Origin: CBDCUC01 sp965222485
Lineage (GTDB): Bacteria > Pseudomonadota > Alphaproteobacteria > Rhizobiales > Hyphomicrobiaceae
Direction of reading: 5' to 3'
DNA: 36,536 nt
NCBI GenBank assembly: GCA_965222485.1
Contig: CBDCUC010000037.1
Coordinates: forward strand, 1-36,536
Shown here: positions 24,412-33,094 of the stretch, piece by piece
Layout of the letters: every line of letters starts with the position of its first letter
Numbering within the stretch: the stretch's first letter is position 1
Notes under the pieces: generated by a model
The model's database searches: none
Seen by the model: the letters and a program-made list of their open reading frames with translations, nothing else
Told to the model about the DNA's origin: nothing
Translations under genes and position numbers: made by a program

Positions 24412-24605
24412 TAGCGCTCGAAGGTTCCTATTTCTTCGCCGACACCGGAAATATCTGACGCTCGTCAGCAATCGCGGCGCTTTTAGGTAGTTTCCCGGAG
24501 TTTTCACAAACGTGCGATTTAGCAAGACTGTGCACTGGCGGGCCATGCCCGGCACCGGCCATTGGCTCAACTGATGGAGACACGATCATCCTGTGTTGTC
24601 AGACA

Positions 24606-25037
24606 ATGAACGCTCAGGCGCTCCGCACTTCACCAGTTATTGCAGTCGTTGATAGTGACGATGCGGCTCGTGCGTCGTTTGAAGCGCTGCTAAATGGGGC
24701 CGGATACGATGTTACGGTATTTTCCAGCGGCAGATCCTTTTTGGACGAGCTAACCAGCCTCTCCGCCGATTGCGTGCTTCTGGAATACCGGATGCCTGAC
24801 CTAGGTGGGCATATTCTTGCCCAGAGGCTTCGTACTTTAGTTGGACGTCCTCCGCTTATTCTGATGTCAACGATGCCGAAGCTTATCTCACCAGCACGTG
24901 TGCGTGAATTGGGTGCGATCATGGCGCTGGAAAAGCCGATTGAAGAGAATTCATTGTTCGATGCATTGGAGTTTGCGATCGATATGCGAACGTCGGCTAG
25001 CCCCTCCATTGGGGGTGCGACAAGGCGTGCTACGTAG
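24606..25037 (+). CDS. receiver-only response-regulator-like protein with Glu at the phospho-acceptor site
   Basis: The 143-residue protein is a single receiver domain, similar to the FixJ receiver. The acidic pocket (D16, D18/D19 in VVDSDDA), the S88 position and K110 (MALEKPIEE) are kept, but the phospho-acceptor aspartate is replaced by Glu at residue 60 (DCVLLEYRMPD, coded GAA). No output domain follows. Such proteins may be locked in an active-like conformation or may only bind a partner; in rhizobia FixT-like and CheY-like proteins modulate FixL. It lies between fixJ and the FixK-like gene on the same strand. The ribosome site is weak. The receiver fold is clear; how it works is an inference. 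Confidence 0.82.
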   Translation: MNAQALRTSPVIAVVDSDDAARASFEALLNGAGYDVTVFSSGRSFLDELTSLSADCVLLEYRMPDLGGHILAQRLRTLVGRPPLILMSTMPKLISPARVRELGAIMALEKPIEENSLFDALEFAIDMRTSASPSIGGATRRAT

Positions 25038-25126
25038 TATTCCCAACTAACAATTCCTCCCACATCGCGGTTAGCTAACATGAGCGCTGAGCAGCTCCCC
25101 TTTCCACGCGGTATCAGGAGGTTTCG

Positions 25127-25861
25127 ATGTCATTATCGGTCGTACCTTTGCACGATAAACCGAACGACGACCGCGCTATCGTCCTAAAAGATTTGTGTGC
25201 CCCCCAGACGTGCCAGAATGGAAAGTGCGGTCCGGGTAGCTGTGCCATTCTTAACCAGATCGGCATCAAGAAGGTCTACCAGCCGGGCGAGAATATCTTT
25301 TGGGAAGATGACGAGGCTGAGTTCTACTTCCTAGTGAAAACCGGTGTCGTGCGCGGCTGCCGCCTGCTCAGCGACGGGCGGCGGCAGATCAGCAGGTTCA
25401 TCTTTTCTGGAGACCTCATAGCGCACAGCAGCAACGGCCACTACGCTTACACTGCCGAAGCCGTGACACCGGTCACTGTCGTTGTCATTCCACGTTGCCG
25501 TCTGGACCAGCAGGTTGGGCAGATCGAATGTCTGCGAAACCTTTTCACGCAGAGCATTCTTGACGAGCTACAGGAGGCACAGGAACAGGTGTTGGTTCTT
25601 GGCAAGATGACGGCGACCGAACGCGTTGCTCATTTCCTGTTGAACCTTGCCAAGCATACGCCCGGCGGCCCTGATAGGCCAATCGAGATACCCATGACCA
25701 GGTCTGATATTGCCGATCATTTGGGATTGACCATAGAAACTGTCAGCAGAGTGATCGGGCGGTTAAAACGCGATGGAAAGATCGCTTTGTTGAGTACCAA
25801 TCGCGTCTCGGTTCCCAATCCAACGAGGTTGTCGGAACCATTAGACTGCACGGCGGCTTAG
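25127..25861 (+). CDS. FNR/FixK-family transcriptional regulator with four N-terminal cysteines
   Basis: A Crp/Fnr regulator with cNMP-like beta-roll (YQPGENIFWEDDEAEFYFLV, then GVVRGCRLL), dimer helix (ILDELQEAQEQVLVLGKMTA) and HTH with recognition helix LTIETVSRVIGRLKRDGKI. The E-SR of ETVSR is that of FNR-type proteins reading TTGAT-N4-ATCAA sites. The N-terminus carries C24, C29, C34 and C39 at regular five-residue intervals, which suggests an iron-sulfur cluster and direct O2 response, as in FnrN. Excellent AGGAGG ribosome site six bases before the ATG. Following FixL and FixJ, it fits as the second-tier regulator. I have not seen this exact cysteine spacing described, so cluster binding remains an inference. 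Confidence 0.87.
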   Translation: MSLSVVPLHDKPNDDRAIVLKDLCAPQTCQNGKCGPGSCAILNQIGIKKVYQPGENIFWEDDEAEFYFLVKTGVVRGCRLLSDGRRQISRFIFSGDLIAHSSNGHYAYTAEAVTPVTVVVIPRCRLDQQVGQIECLRNLFTQSILDELQEAQEQVLVLGKMTATERVAHFLLNLAKHTPGGPDRPIEIPMTRSDIADHLGLTIETVSRVIGRLKRDGKIALLSTNRVSVPNPTRLSEPLDCTAA

Positions 25862-25956
25862 TAGGTGCCGGGCGCTGTTGTTATCTGCGCGCATGTGAGA
25901 GCCACTCATTTGCGCGCATTGCGGTTATTAGAGAAGAACGAGAAAGGAAGACGACG

Positions 25957-26298
25957 GTGGATGCACAAGTCCAGGACAGCCTGATTGGCCACAACTCGAA
26001 AGGCGTGCTGCTCAAGATCGAGGCTCGCTTCTTCAATAGCCTTGCCAAATACTCCGGCAAGGAGGGCCTGTGTCAGCAGCTCGAAGTGGAGGCGGGAACA
26101 ACCGTCGGCGACTTGGTACAAATGTTTAACCTGCCGCTTTCTGAAATCTTTCTGGTCCTGCGGAATGGCCGCGACATAACACCTGGCATCTATCAGGGTG
26201 GCGTCGTCAATGAAGCGGTGGCGCTAGATGAGGGCGATGTCATCGCCTTTTCCGGGCCGGTGCCCTACAGCTTTGGCTATGGCGCGCCCGTCGTCTGA
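25957..26298 (+). CDS. MoaD/ThiS-family ubiquitin-like protein lacking the terminal GG
   Basis: The 113-residue product is a beta-grasp protein: IEARFFNSLAKYSGKEGL, EVEAGTTVGDLVQMFNLPLS and LVLRNGRDITPGIYQGG fit the MoaD/ThiS family. Those carriers normally end in GG, which is thiocarboxylated, but this one ends SFGYGAPVV with no GG. So a sulfur-carrier role is doubtful; proteins of this kind exist beside molybdo/tungsto-enzymes and may act as binding partners. It starts with GTG at 25957, with AAGGAAG upstream. A terminator-like hairpin follows at 26420. Its place in an oxygen-regulation cluster might mean redox-linked use, but that is inference. Confidence 0.72.
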   Translation: MDAQVQDSLIGHNSKGVLLKIEARFFNSLAKYSGKEGLCQQLEVEAGTTVGDLVQMFNLPLSEIFLVLRNGRDITPGIYQGGVVNEAVALDEGDVIAFSGPVPYSFGYGAPVV

Positions 26299-26419
26299 GC
26301 AACTCGCTACATCAAGGCCCTGCACGCCGAAGCAGCCATCTTGAATGGGCTTAGATTAAGAGGCTATGTTTCTGGGCATACCGCCCACTGGACAGCTGAC
26401 ATCAAGCTAGCACACAATG

Positions 26420-26470
26420 ACGGATGCGTTCTCCCCGAGAATGGTTGAGGGCGCATCCGTTTTTCTTTGT
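26420..26470 (+). terminator. rho-independent terminator-like hairpin
   Basis: ACGGATGCG (26420-26428) pairs with CGCATCCGT (26452-26460) through nine bases, and a T-rich run TTTTCTTTGT follows. The loop is 23 bases, long but acceptable. It would end transcription of the MoaD-like gene and lies just upstream of the cNMP gene. Confidence 0.6.
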
Positions 26471-26483
26471 CCTCTTTGCGGTG

Positions 26484-26861
26484 ATGAACATGACTGGCCA
26501 AGCCTTTGACTTCCGATTTCTGGAACAATTCGGCATTCCGCTGAAGAGGTTTCGCATGGGATCAAATATTTTCACCAAAGGAGATAGCGGCGACAGCATG
26601 TTCGTCGTGCTTGAGGGAAAGGTGAAGATTGCCGAAGGAGATACCGTCCTGGAGCAGGTCGGACTGTATGGGATATTCGGCGAGATGGCGCTCATCGATC
26701 AAGGGCCACGCAGCGCCAACGCTATCGCGGAATCGGCGACGGAAGTTGCTGTCATCAACGAGCCAACGTTCATCAAGCTCGTTGGAGAACGGCCAGCCTT
26801 CTCCCTTTACGTCATGCGTCAACTCGCAGCGCGCATCCGACGCATGAACGAAAATCTCTAG
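26484..26861 (+). CDS. stand-alone cyclic-nucleotide-binding (cNMP) domain protein
   Basis: The 125-residue product is a Crp-type beta-roll with the phosphate-binding cassette FGEMALIDQGPRSANAIA, including E and RSA residues that contact cyclic nucleotide. It follows MGSNIFTKGDSGDSMFVVLE and GKVKIAEG, usual for the domain. No DNA-binding domain is attached. It may be a cAMP or cGMP-sensing regulator of another protein, or an orphan module. The start at 26484 is chosen because an earlier ATG (26424) lies inside the terminator stem; 26490 is also possible. Ribosome site is unclear. Confidence 0.75.
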   Translation: MNMTGQAFDFRFLEQFGIPLKRFRMGSNIFTKGDSGDSMFVVLEGKVKIAEGDTVLEQVGLYGIFGEMALIDQGPRSANAIAESATEVAVINEPTFIKLVGERPAFSLYVMRQLAARIRRMNENL

Positions 26862-26989
26862 CAGGATATTGAGAAGCTGACCCGCCGCGGGAGTGGAACA
26901 TCACTCCAACTCCTAGGGAGCCAGCGCCAAAAATGTTACAAATCTAAACCTGGGGGTTACAACGCCGCGCAAACCCAACCTACTCCACG

Positions 26990-27709
26990 ATGGCAGCAAG
27001 AATCCAGGCCAGGACGATGAGCAAACCTCTATCTCTCAAAACCAAAATGTCGCCAAAGCAAGATGGCCAGACGCGTCAGCGCTTGAAGCCACAGGAGCGG
27101 GAAGCCCTTATCGTCGATGCAGCAATAGACTTCTTTGCCGAACATGGGTTTGAGGGCACAACGAGAAAACTCGCAGATCAGCTGGGCATCACACAACCTC
27201 TTCTTTACAGGTACTTTCCCACCAAGCAGCAGCTGATTGAGCGGGTATATCAAGAAGTGTATGTCAGCCGTTGGAACCCCAAGTGGGAGCGCATCATCAA
27301 AAACAGAAAGCTGCCGCTGGAAGACAGATTAATCGATTTCTATAAACAGTATGCGCATTCGGTCTACAACCGCGTGTGGGTGCGAATGTTTCTTTACTCG
27401 GGGCTTTCAGAAACAGACATCAATGACCGCTATCTTGCGATTATCAAAAAAAACGTCTTGACCCCAATCTGCATCGAGCTGCGTCACGAAAACAAACTGC
27501 CGACATTGCGTAAGGCAGCCATCTCGGATGAGGAATTGGAACTTGCCTGGGGCATGCAGGGCGTGATCTTTTACCGGGCCGTTCGCCATTTTGTTTATGG
27601 CCTGCCACTTGCAGAAGATGTTGATCAGGCGATTGAGAACGATGTGCGCCTGTTTATGCGGGGGGCGCCACGAACTCAGAAAGACATCATCAAACGACAG
27701 TTATCGTGA
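26990..27709 (+). CDS. TetR/AcrR-family transcriptional regulator
   Basis: The HTH region is EREALIVDAAIDFFAEHGFE, then GTTRKLADQLGITQPLLYRY and FPTKQQLIERVY, the standard TetR domain. The C-terminal helical domain is about 150 residues and includes WVRMFLYSGLSETDINDRYL. The start is uncertain: Met at 26990, 27017 and 27047 are all possible, and only 27017 has a partial purine-rich ribosome site. It lies three bases from the CCA end of the convergent tRNA-Ser. The effector and operator are unknown; the palindrome at 4974 has the TetR-like shape, but it is 22 kb away and no link is claimed. Confidence 0.85.
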   Translation: MAARIQARTMSKPLSLKTKMSPKQDGQTRQRLKPQEREALIVDAAIDFFAEHGFEGTTRKLADQLGITQPLLYRYFPTKQQLIERVYQEVYVSRWNPKWERIIKNRKLPLEDRLIDFYKQYAHSVYNRVWVRMFLYSGLSETDINDRYLAIIKKNVLTPICIELRHENKLPTLRKAAISDEELELAWGMQGVIFYRAVRHFVYGLPLAEDVDQAIENDVRLFMRGAPRTQKDIIKRQLS

Positions 27710-27711
27710 GT

Positions 27712-27801
27712 TGGCGGAGGGGGTGGGATTCGAACCCACGAGACGGTTACCCGCCTACCGGTTTTCGAGACCAGCGCCTTCAGCCACTCGGCCACCCCTC
27801 C
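27712..27801 (-). tRNA. tRNA-Ser (anticodon CGA)
   Basis: On the minus strand the molecule begins GGAGGGGTGGCCGAGTGG and ends in an encoded CCA. The acceptor stem (GGAGGGG/CCCCTCC), the anticodon stem CTGGT/ACCGG with loop CTCGAAA, the long variable arm and GGTTCGAATCC in the T-arm are all present. The anticodon CGA (plus strand 27765-27767) reads UCG. It lies convergent with the TetR gene and upstream of DUF4166. Confidence 0.97.
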
Positions 27802-27927
27802 ATAACGTCCGCCGGCCAGCGTCCGAAAAAGTGCCGTCCGCTTGCCTGGCCCATCGCCGGAGGCTGGCTTTTTGCCCGAAGGCAGAGGGATTGGCAAGTG
27901 CGGAAAATCCATCGGGTCAAAGACCTG

Positions 27928-28722
27928 TTACACATCGCGGAAATAGGCAAGCTGACGGATAAGCAACCCCAACACCGGATGGACCAACGTTAAGGTAAAA
28001 CTGAACGTGTTGTCGGGCTCCTGACGGTGGATAATGGTCATGAGGCCCGGCGATAGAACCTTCGGAATTGTCATACGTATGCCGCCGATTTGAAGAACGT
28101 AGCGCTCGGAGCGAAATACGAGAGCACCGTCCTCAACGGTAACGCGAAGCGTCATGCTGATACCTGAACCGACATACTCCTCAAGGCCTGTTGGGCCTGT
28201 GAAGCGTTTGGCCGAGTGTACGACCTGAGGAAACCGGCCCGGTCTGCCATAAATGCGTGTCCAAACCTGCCCGCCGAAATGTGAGTCCTCAGTAACCGTG
28301 ACGATGGCTTCGCCGATCGCCCCGTTGGTTTCAGGGAGCGGCGTTCCAATCAGACGGCCAAATAAGGCAAGCGTTCGTCCACCCAACGATAATTCCGTTG
28401 CGACGACATTGCCCGCATACAGCTTTGCACTACCAGGTGGGATGGCAGCGGAAAACCGGCGCCGGACCGGTGCCGGCAGCTGTGCCCACGCGACTGAGCC
28501 CAAAAGATTGCGAAACCGTTCGTCTTTCGCTTTGGTTATGTCGGAAGTCGGTCTGGATGGCGTTGCCCGCGCGAACACGCGGCGGTCAGGGTGTTGCGCC
28601 CCGTTTGCGGACTGATAACAGTCGATTTCGATATCTTCGTTGCATACCGGTTGGGCTACAGCGATGGCGTCCTGGTTGGTGCACTTACTAAGACCTGTTT
28701 CGCCAACTGGCGTTTCATCCAT
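27928..28722 (-). CDS. DUF4166-domain protein
   Basis: The 264-residue protein contains the DUF4166 pattern: ERFRNLLGSVAWAQLPAPVR, VATELSLGGRTLALFGRLIG, WTRIYGRPGRFPQVVHSAKR and, after LEEYVGSGISMTLRVTVEDG, a QIGGIRMTIPKVLSPGL stretch. No enzymatic role has been assigned to the family, which appears in proteins of redox and lipid context. No signal peptide is seen; the first 50 residues are polar. AGGAGG lies eight bases before the start. It is in the same direction as the gbsR-type gene, 85 bases downstream, and might be read together with it. Confidence 0.8.
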   Translation of the reverse strand: MDETPVGETGLSKCTNQDAIAVAQPVCNEDIEIDCYQSANGAQHPDRRVFARATPSRPTSDITKAKDERFRNLLGSVAWAQLPAPVRRRFSAAIPPGSAKLYAGNVVATELSLGGRTLALFGRLIGTPLPETNGAIGEAIVTVTEDSHFGGQVWTRIYGRPGRFPQVVHSAKRFTGPTGLEEYVGSGISMTLRVTVEDGALVFRSERYVLQIGGIRMTIPKVLSPGLMTIIHRQEPDNTFSFTLTLVHPVLGLLIRQLAYFRDV

Positions 28723-28807
28723 TGCTGCAACCTCCTGATATTTTCAAACCAATTGCCAAAAAAAACGCGCGTAATAAGCACCGACACGCAGTGCATAGGC
28801 GTGCGCA

Positions 28808-29383
28808 TTAGGGCTGTCTCTTACGTGCGGGCTTCGAGCCGGCTCCGACAAAACGTGCGATCGCTCCTCCCATTCGAAGAAGCGCCATGACGGTCGCGCT
28901 CGGTAGACGCATAATTTCATCAAAGCTTCGGTCGACCACGGTCATGAATTCCAACATCGCAGCCATACGCTTGCGAGCCGTCGCGGATACATTGCGATCG
29001 CCTTGGGCTGCGTCAACGCAATGTTGAAGTACGAGAAGCGTGGGATCGAGTTCACGCTCCTTGCGGCCGCGCGCGATGCGCCGGACCATTTCGAACATAT
29101 CGGCTTCGGCCTCAAAGAAATCGCGCCGATCGCCGAATTGGGGAACACGCCGGATCAACGACCACGACAGAAGCTCACGAAGGGAATTGGATACATTAGA
29201 GCGGGCCAAGCCCAACTGCTCGGCAATGTCCTCTGCGCTCAATGGTCGTTCTGCCAAAAACAGCAGCGCATGGATTTGGGCGACCGAACGATTGACGCCC
29301 CAAACCGCACCCATTTCGCCCCAATGCAGGACGAAGCGCTCAATGGCGGCAGGCATACCAGATTTTACAGTTATTTCTGTCAT
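28808..29383 (-). CDS. GbsR/MarR-family regulator of osmoprotectant genes
   Basis: The winged HTH reads HALLFLAERPLSAEDIAEQL, then GLARSNVSNSLRELLSWSLI and RRVPQFGDRRDFFEAEADMF, matching the GbsR branch of MarR-like proteins. GbsR of Bacillus is a choline-sensing repressor of betaine synthesis and uptake genes. Here the gene is divergent from a BCCT transporter and the two glycine methyltransferases, so control of betaine levels is the natural inference. The start at 29383 is chosen over a longer frame because the domain begins there; it has no Shine-Dalgarno sequence. A perfect 22-bp palindrome covers the start codon, consistent with autoregulation. Confidence 0.8.
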   Translation of the reverse strand: MTEITVKSGMPAAIERFVLHWGEMGAVWGVNRSVAQIHALLFLAERPLSAEDIAEQLGLARSNVSNSLRELLSWSLIRRVPQFGDRRDFFEAEADMFEMVRRIARGRKERELDPTLLVLQHCVDAAQGDRNVSATARKRMAAMLEFMTVVDRSFDEIMRLPSATVMALLRMGGAIARFVGAGSKPARKRQP

Positions 29384-29393
29384 GACAGAAATA
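29372..29393. promoter_or_regulatory. perfect 22-bp palindrome over the gbsR-like start codon
   Basis: TATTTCTGTCA (29372-29382) is followed directly by its reverse complement TGACAGAAATA (29383-29393). A dyad this long and without mismatch is not expected by chance. It overlaps the ATG of the GbsR-like gene and lies in the divergent region, so it is the best candidate operator for that regulator. Confidence 0.7.
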
Positions 29394-29740
29394 TGCGAAA
29401 GGATATGAAGGATTTCAAGATGCAATTTGCATTGTTGACGACATTCACTGCAGTGGCGTGGGGACACAGGCGTGATGCTCCGTCATATCGTGCCTGCTCA
29501 GACGAACTCCCCTGCCATTTTAGTGGGCACTACGGGGGCGCAATCTCGTGGCAGTGTGGCCCCATGGCCTGCAAAGAAGAAGTTTGCAATTGGCGCAGAA
29601 TTCCCGTACTTTGCGGCAATTCCAGACAAAATATCGTCGCTTACTGCGCATTGACCCAGAGCAGCGCAGAAGAATTAATCGTGTAAAGAAACAAGAAATC
29701 AGGCCTGAATTCTATCGGTTTGGGCTGTCTCGAGAGATTA
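29394..29740. other. divergent control region between gbsR-like and BCCT genes
   Basis: About 350 bases with overlapping short frames on the plus strand, none convincing. It should contain the promoters in both directions. TTGACC at 29651-29656 and ATTAAT at 29674-29679 with 17 bases between form a possible sigma70 promoter 62 bases before the transporter start. I see no second full copy of the 22-bp palindrome here. Confidence 0.45.
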
Positions 29741-31333
29741 GTGACAAGTAAAGCTAACATAGACTTGCGGGACGGCCACGGAAACGTACGTATTCTTGGA
29801 CTTGACCTTCATAATCCCGTTTTCTTCGTTTCTGCAGTAGTCATAATGGGGTTTGTGCTTGTTGCCCTGGTTTTTCAGACCGGCGCCCAGGACTTTTTCG
29901 GCTGGCTGCGCCCCTGGATAACTAGCCGGTTTGATTGGCTGTTTATGATTGCGGGCAATCTTTTTGTGGCGTTTTGCCTGGGCCTTGCCGCGTCTCCATG
30001 GGGACGCATCAGGCTCGGTGGTGCCGACGCCAAGCCGGCCTATTCCTACCCTGGCTGGTTCGCCATGCTATTTGCGGCCGGCATGGGGATCGGCCTCATG
30101 TTCTTTGGTGTGCTCGAGCCGGTCTATCACTTCCAAAAACCGCCGCTTGGGATCGACAGCACGGACACGGCAGAGCTGCAGTCGGCAGCAATGGCGGCAA
30201 CGATCTTTCATTGGGGCCTGCACCCGTGGGCCATTTATGCCCTGGTCGGGCTGGCACTGGCGTTCGCGCATTACAACAATGGGCTGCCGCTCACCATTCG
30301 CTCCGCCTTTCACCCGCTGTTCGGCGACGCCGTCTGGGGCTGGCCGGGGCATATCATCGACACGCTTGCCGTCTTTGCAACGCTGTTTGGATTAGCTACA
30401 TCGCTCGGCTTCGGCGCGGAGCAAGTCAGTGCCGGCCTTCTCTATTTATTTGGCGTTCCTTCAACGGATGCGACCAAGGTTTTGCTCATTATCGGCATCA
30501 CGTCGATTGCGGTGATGTCAGTCGTGGCCGGGCTCGATGCCGGCGTAAAACGCTTAAGTGAGCTCAACATGGTGCTGGCGACCCTGCTCCTGACGTTCGT
30601 CATCGTGATGGGCCCGACGCTTTATATCCTGACGTCGTTTGCGACGAACGCGGTCGACTATGTTTCCTACCTGCCAAGCTATGCCAATTGGATCGGGCGT
30701 GAAGACAGCGAGTTCATGCACGGCTGGACCACATTCTATTGGGCCTGGTGGATTGCCTGGTCGCCATTTGTCGGCATGTTCATTGCCCGCATCTCACGTG
30801 GACGCACCGTGCGCGAGTTCATTACATGCGTTCTGATCGTGCCGACGCTTGTCAGCATCTTATGGATGACGGCGTTTGGCGGCACTGCAATAAGCCAGTT
30901 CGTCAATGACGGATACACCGGCGTCAGCGAAGCGGTGAAGGCCTGGCAGCCTGAGCTATCACTTTACAAAATGCTGGAACCGATTCCCTACGGCAAGGCG
31001 GCAGCGTATGTCGCCGTCCTCCTTGTGATCGTTTTCTTCGTCACGTCATCGGATTCAGGTTCGTTGGTCATCGATACTATGACCGCTGGCGGAAAGCTGG
31101 ATCCCCCCATCGTCCAGCGCGTGTTCTGGGCGATGACGGAAGGGCTCGTCGCTATTTGTCTATTGCTGGGTGGCGGTCTTGCCGCGCTTCAGGCGGCATC
31201 GATTAGCATGGGCTTACCTTTTGCGATCGTCCTTATCCTTATGTGTTTGAGCCTAGCGATTGGGCTCATGGCGGAGCACCAACTTCAACCTGCGAACAGC
31301 AAGAGCAGACCGGGTCCGGCAGCAACGCGATGA
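29741..31333 (+). CDS. BCCT-family betaine/choline/carnitine transporter
   Basis: A 12-helix secondary transporter. The diagnostic segment is GMGIGLMFFGVLEPVYHF, and the family signature FYWAWWIAWSPFVGMFIARI is present, followed by SRGRTVREF. Membrane segments fill most of the 530 residues; the C-terminal tail is short (AEHQLQPANSKSRPGPAATR). The family imports betaine, choline or carnitine with Na+ or H+. The GTG at 29741 follows a purine stretch (CGAGAGA) and is preferred to the TTG at 29720. It heads a probable operon with the two methyltransferases 57 bases downstream, so betaine import and synthesis are combined. Substrate cannot be told apart by sequence. Confidence 0.9.
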   Translation: MTSKANIDLRDGHGNVRILGLDLHNPVFFVSAVVIMGFVLVALVFQTGAQDFFGWLRPWITSRFDWLFMIAGNLFVAFCLGLAASPWGRIRLGGADAKPAYSYPGWFAMLFAAGMGIGLMFFGVLEPVYHFQKPPLGIDSTDTAELQSAAMAATIFHWGLHPWAIYALVGLALAFAHYNNGLPLTIRSAFHPLFGDAVWGWPGHIIDTLAVFATLFGLATSLGFGAEQVSAGLLYLFGVPSTDATKVLLIIGITSIAVMSVVAGLDAGVKRLSELNMVLATLLLTFVIVMGPTLYILTSFATNAVDYVSYLPSYANWIGREDSEFMHGWTTFYWAWWIAWSPFVGMFIARISRGRTVREFITCVLIVPTLVSILWMTAFGGTAISQFVNDGYTGVSEAVKAWQPELSLYKMLEPIPYGKAAAYVAVLLVIVFFVTSSDSGSLVIDTMTAGGKLDPPIVQRVFWAMTEGLVAICLLLGGGLAALQAASISMGLPFAIVLILMCLSLAIGLMAEHQLQPANSKSRPGPAATR

Positions 31334-31390
31334 TCGCTGACTAGCAGCGGTGACCCATGAAAAGAATGCGGCAAACTTTGTGAGGCTTAA

Positions 31391-32207
31391 ATGAGCAATA
31401 CTCCAAATAAGGATCTTATCCAGACGGAGCAATCCTATGGAAAGGAACCGCTCACGGTGCGCGAAACCGATCAATACCGCGCCGAGTACATCAAGAGCTT
31501 CGTTGAGAAATGGGACGAGTTGATCGACTGGGACGCGCGCGCGAAAAGCGAAGGTCGCTTTTTCATCGACGTGCTGAAGTCGCGCGACAAGGAAAAGGTT
31601 CTCGACGTTGCCACCGGCACCGGCTTTCACTCCGTGCAACTGATCAAGGCTGGCTTCGACGTGACAAGCGCGGACGGCAGTGCGGCCATGCTCGCCAAAG
31701 CGTTTGAGAACGCCAAATCGCGGCGCATCATCCTGAAGACCGTGCAGGCGGACTGGCGCTGGCTTAACCGCGACATCCACGGCAAGTTCGACGCCATCAT
31801 CTGCCTTGGCAATTCGTTCACGCACCTGTTCAAAGAGTCTGACCGTAGACGCGCACTAGCCGAATTCTATGCGGCGCTGAAACACGACGGCGTGCTCATC
31901 ATCGACCAACGCAATTATGATGTAATCCTGGACGAGGGCTTTTCCTCCAAGCACCAGTATTACTACTGCGGCGATCAGGTGGTGGCGGAGCCGGAGCACG
32001 TGGACGCAGGGCTGGCGCGCTTCACCTACACGTTCCCGGACAAGTCGGAATACAAACTCAACATGTTCCCCTTGCGCAAAAACTACATGCGCGAGCTGCT
32101 CGGCCAGGCCGGCTTCCAGTCGATCCACACCTACGGCGACTTCCAGGAAACCTACCAGGACAAGGAACCGGACTTTTTCGTGCACGTGGCAGAAAAGGCG
32201 TACCTCA

Positions 32208-32215
<8 letters not shown>
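31391..32215 (+). CDS. gsmt: glycine/sarcosine N-methyltransferase
   Basis: The 274-residue enzyme has a SAM-binding motif VLDVATGTGFHSVQL and the broad layout of glycine sarcosine N-methyltransferase: YGKEPLTVRETDQYRAEYIK, VEKWDELIDWDARAKSEG, then VQADWRWLNRDIHGKFDAII and CLGNSFTHLF. It catalyses glycine to sarcosine to dimethylglycine, using two SAM molecules. The next gene, overlapping by eight bases, encodes the enzyme for the last step. GAGG stands seven bases before the ATG. Together they make glycine betaine without choline, a trait of halophilic or halotolerant bacteria. The C-terminal PDFFVHVAEKAYL agrees with family proteins of single-domain form. Acts in the cytoplasm. Confidence 0.92.
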
Positions 32216-33065
<850 letters not shown>

Positions 33066-33071
33066 TTTTGT

Positions 33072-33094
33072 CCCGCGCGCGAATGCGCGCCGGG
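33072..33094 (+). terminator. GC-rich hairpin after the betaine-synthesis operon
   Basis: CCCGCGCGC (33072-33080) pairs with GCGCGCCGGG (33085-33094), with one bulged base and loop GAAT. No T run follows, so if it acts as a terminator it must be Rho-assisted or simply stabilise the 3' end. Confidence 0.35.

Noticed and set aside
26424..26861. Start of the cNMP protein at 26424
   Set aside because: That ATG lies in the stem of a terminator-like hairpin; the domain begins after 26484.
27712..27801. tRNA-Ser as a phage attachment site
   Set aside because: No integrase or direct repeat of the tRNA 3' end was seen nearby, and the phage-like genes are 13 kb away.
27591..27962. Open frame containing VGFEPTRRLPAYRFSRPAPS
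   Set aside because: This peptide is the well-known artefact of reading through a tRNA-Ser gene on the opposite strand; the tRNA at 27712-27801 fully explains it.
29003..29686. 227-codon frame on the plus strand over the gbsR-like gene
   Set aside because: It is antisense to a clear GbsR/MarR gene through most of its length and its protein has no recognisable pattern.
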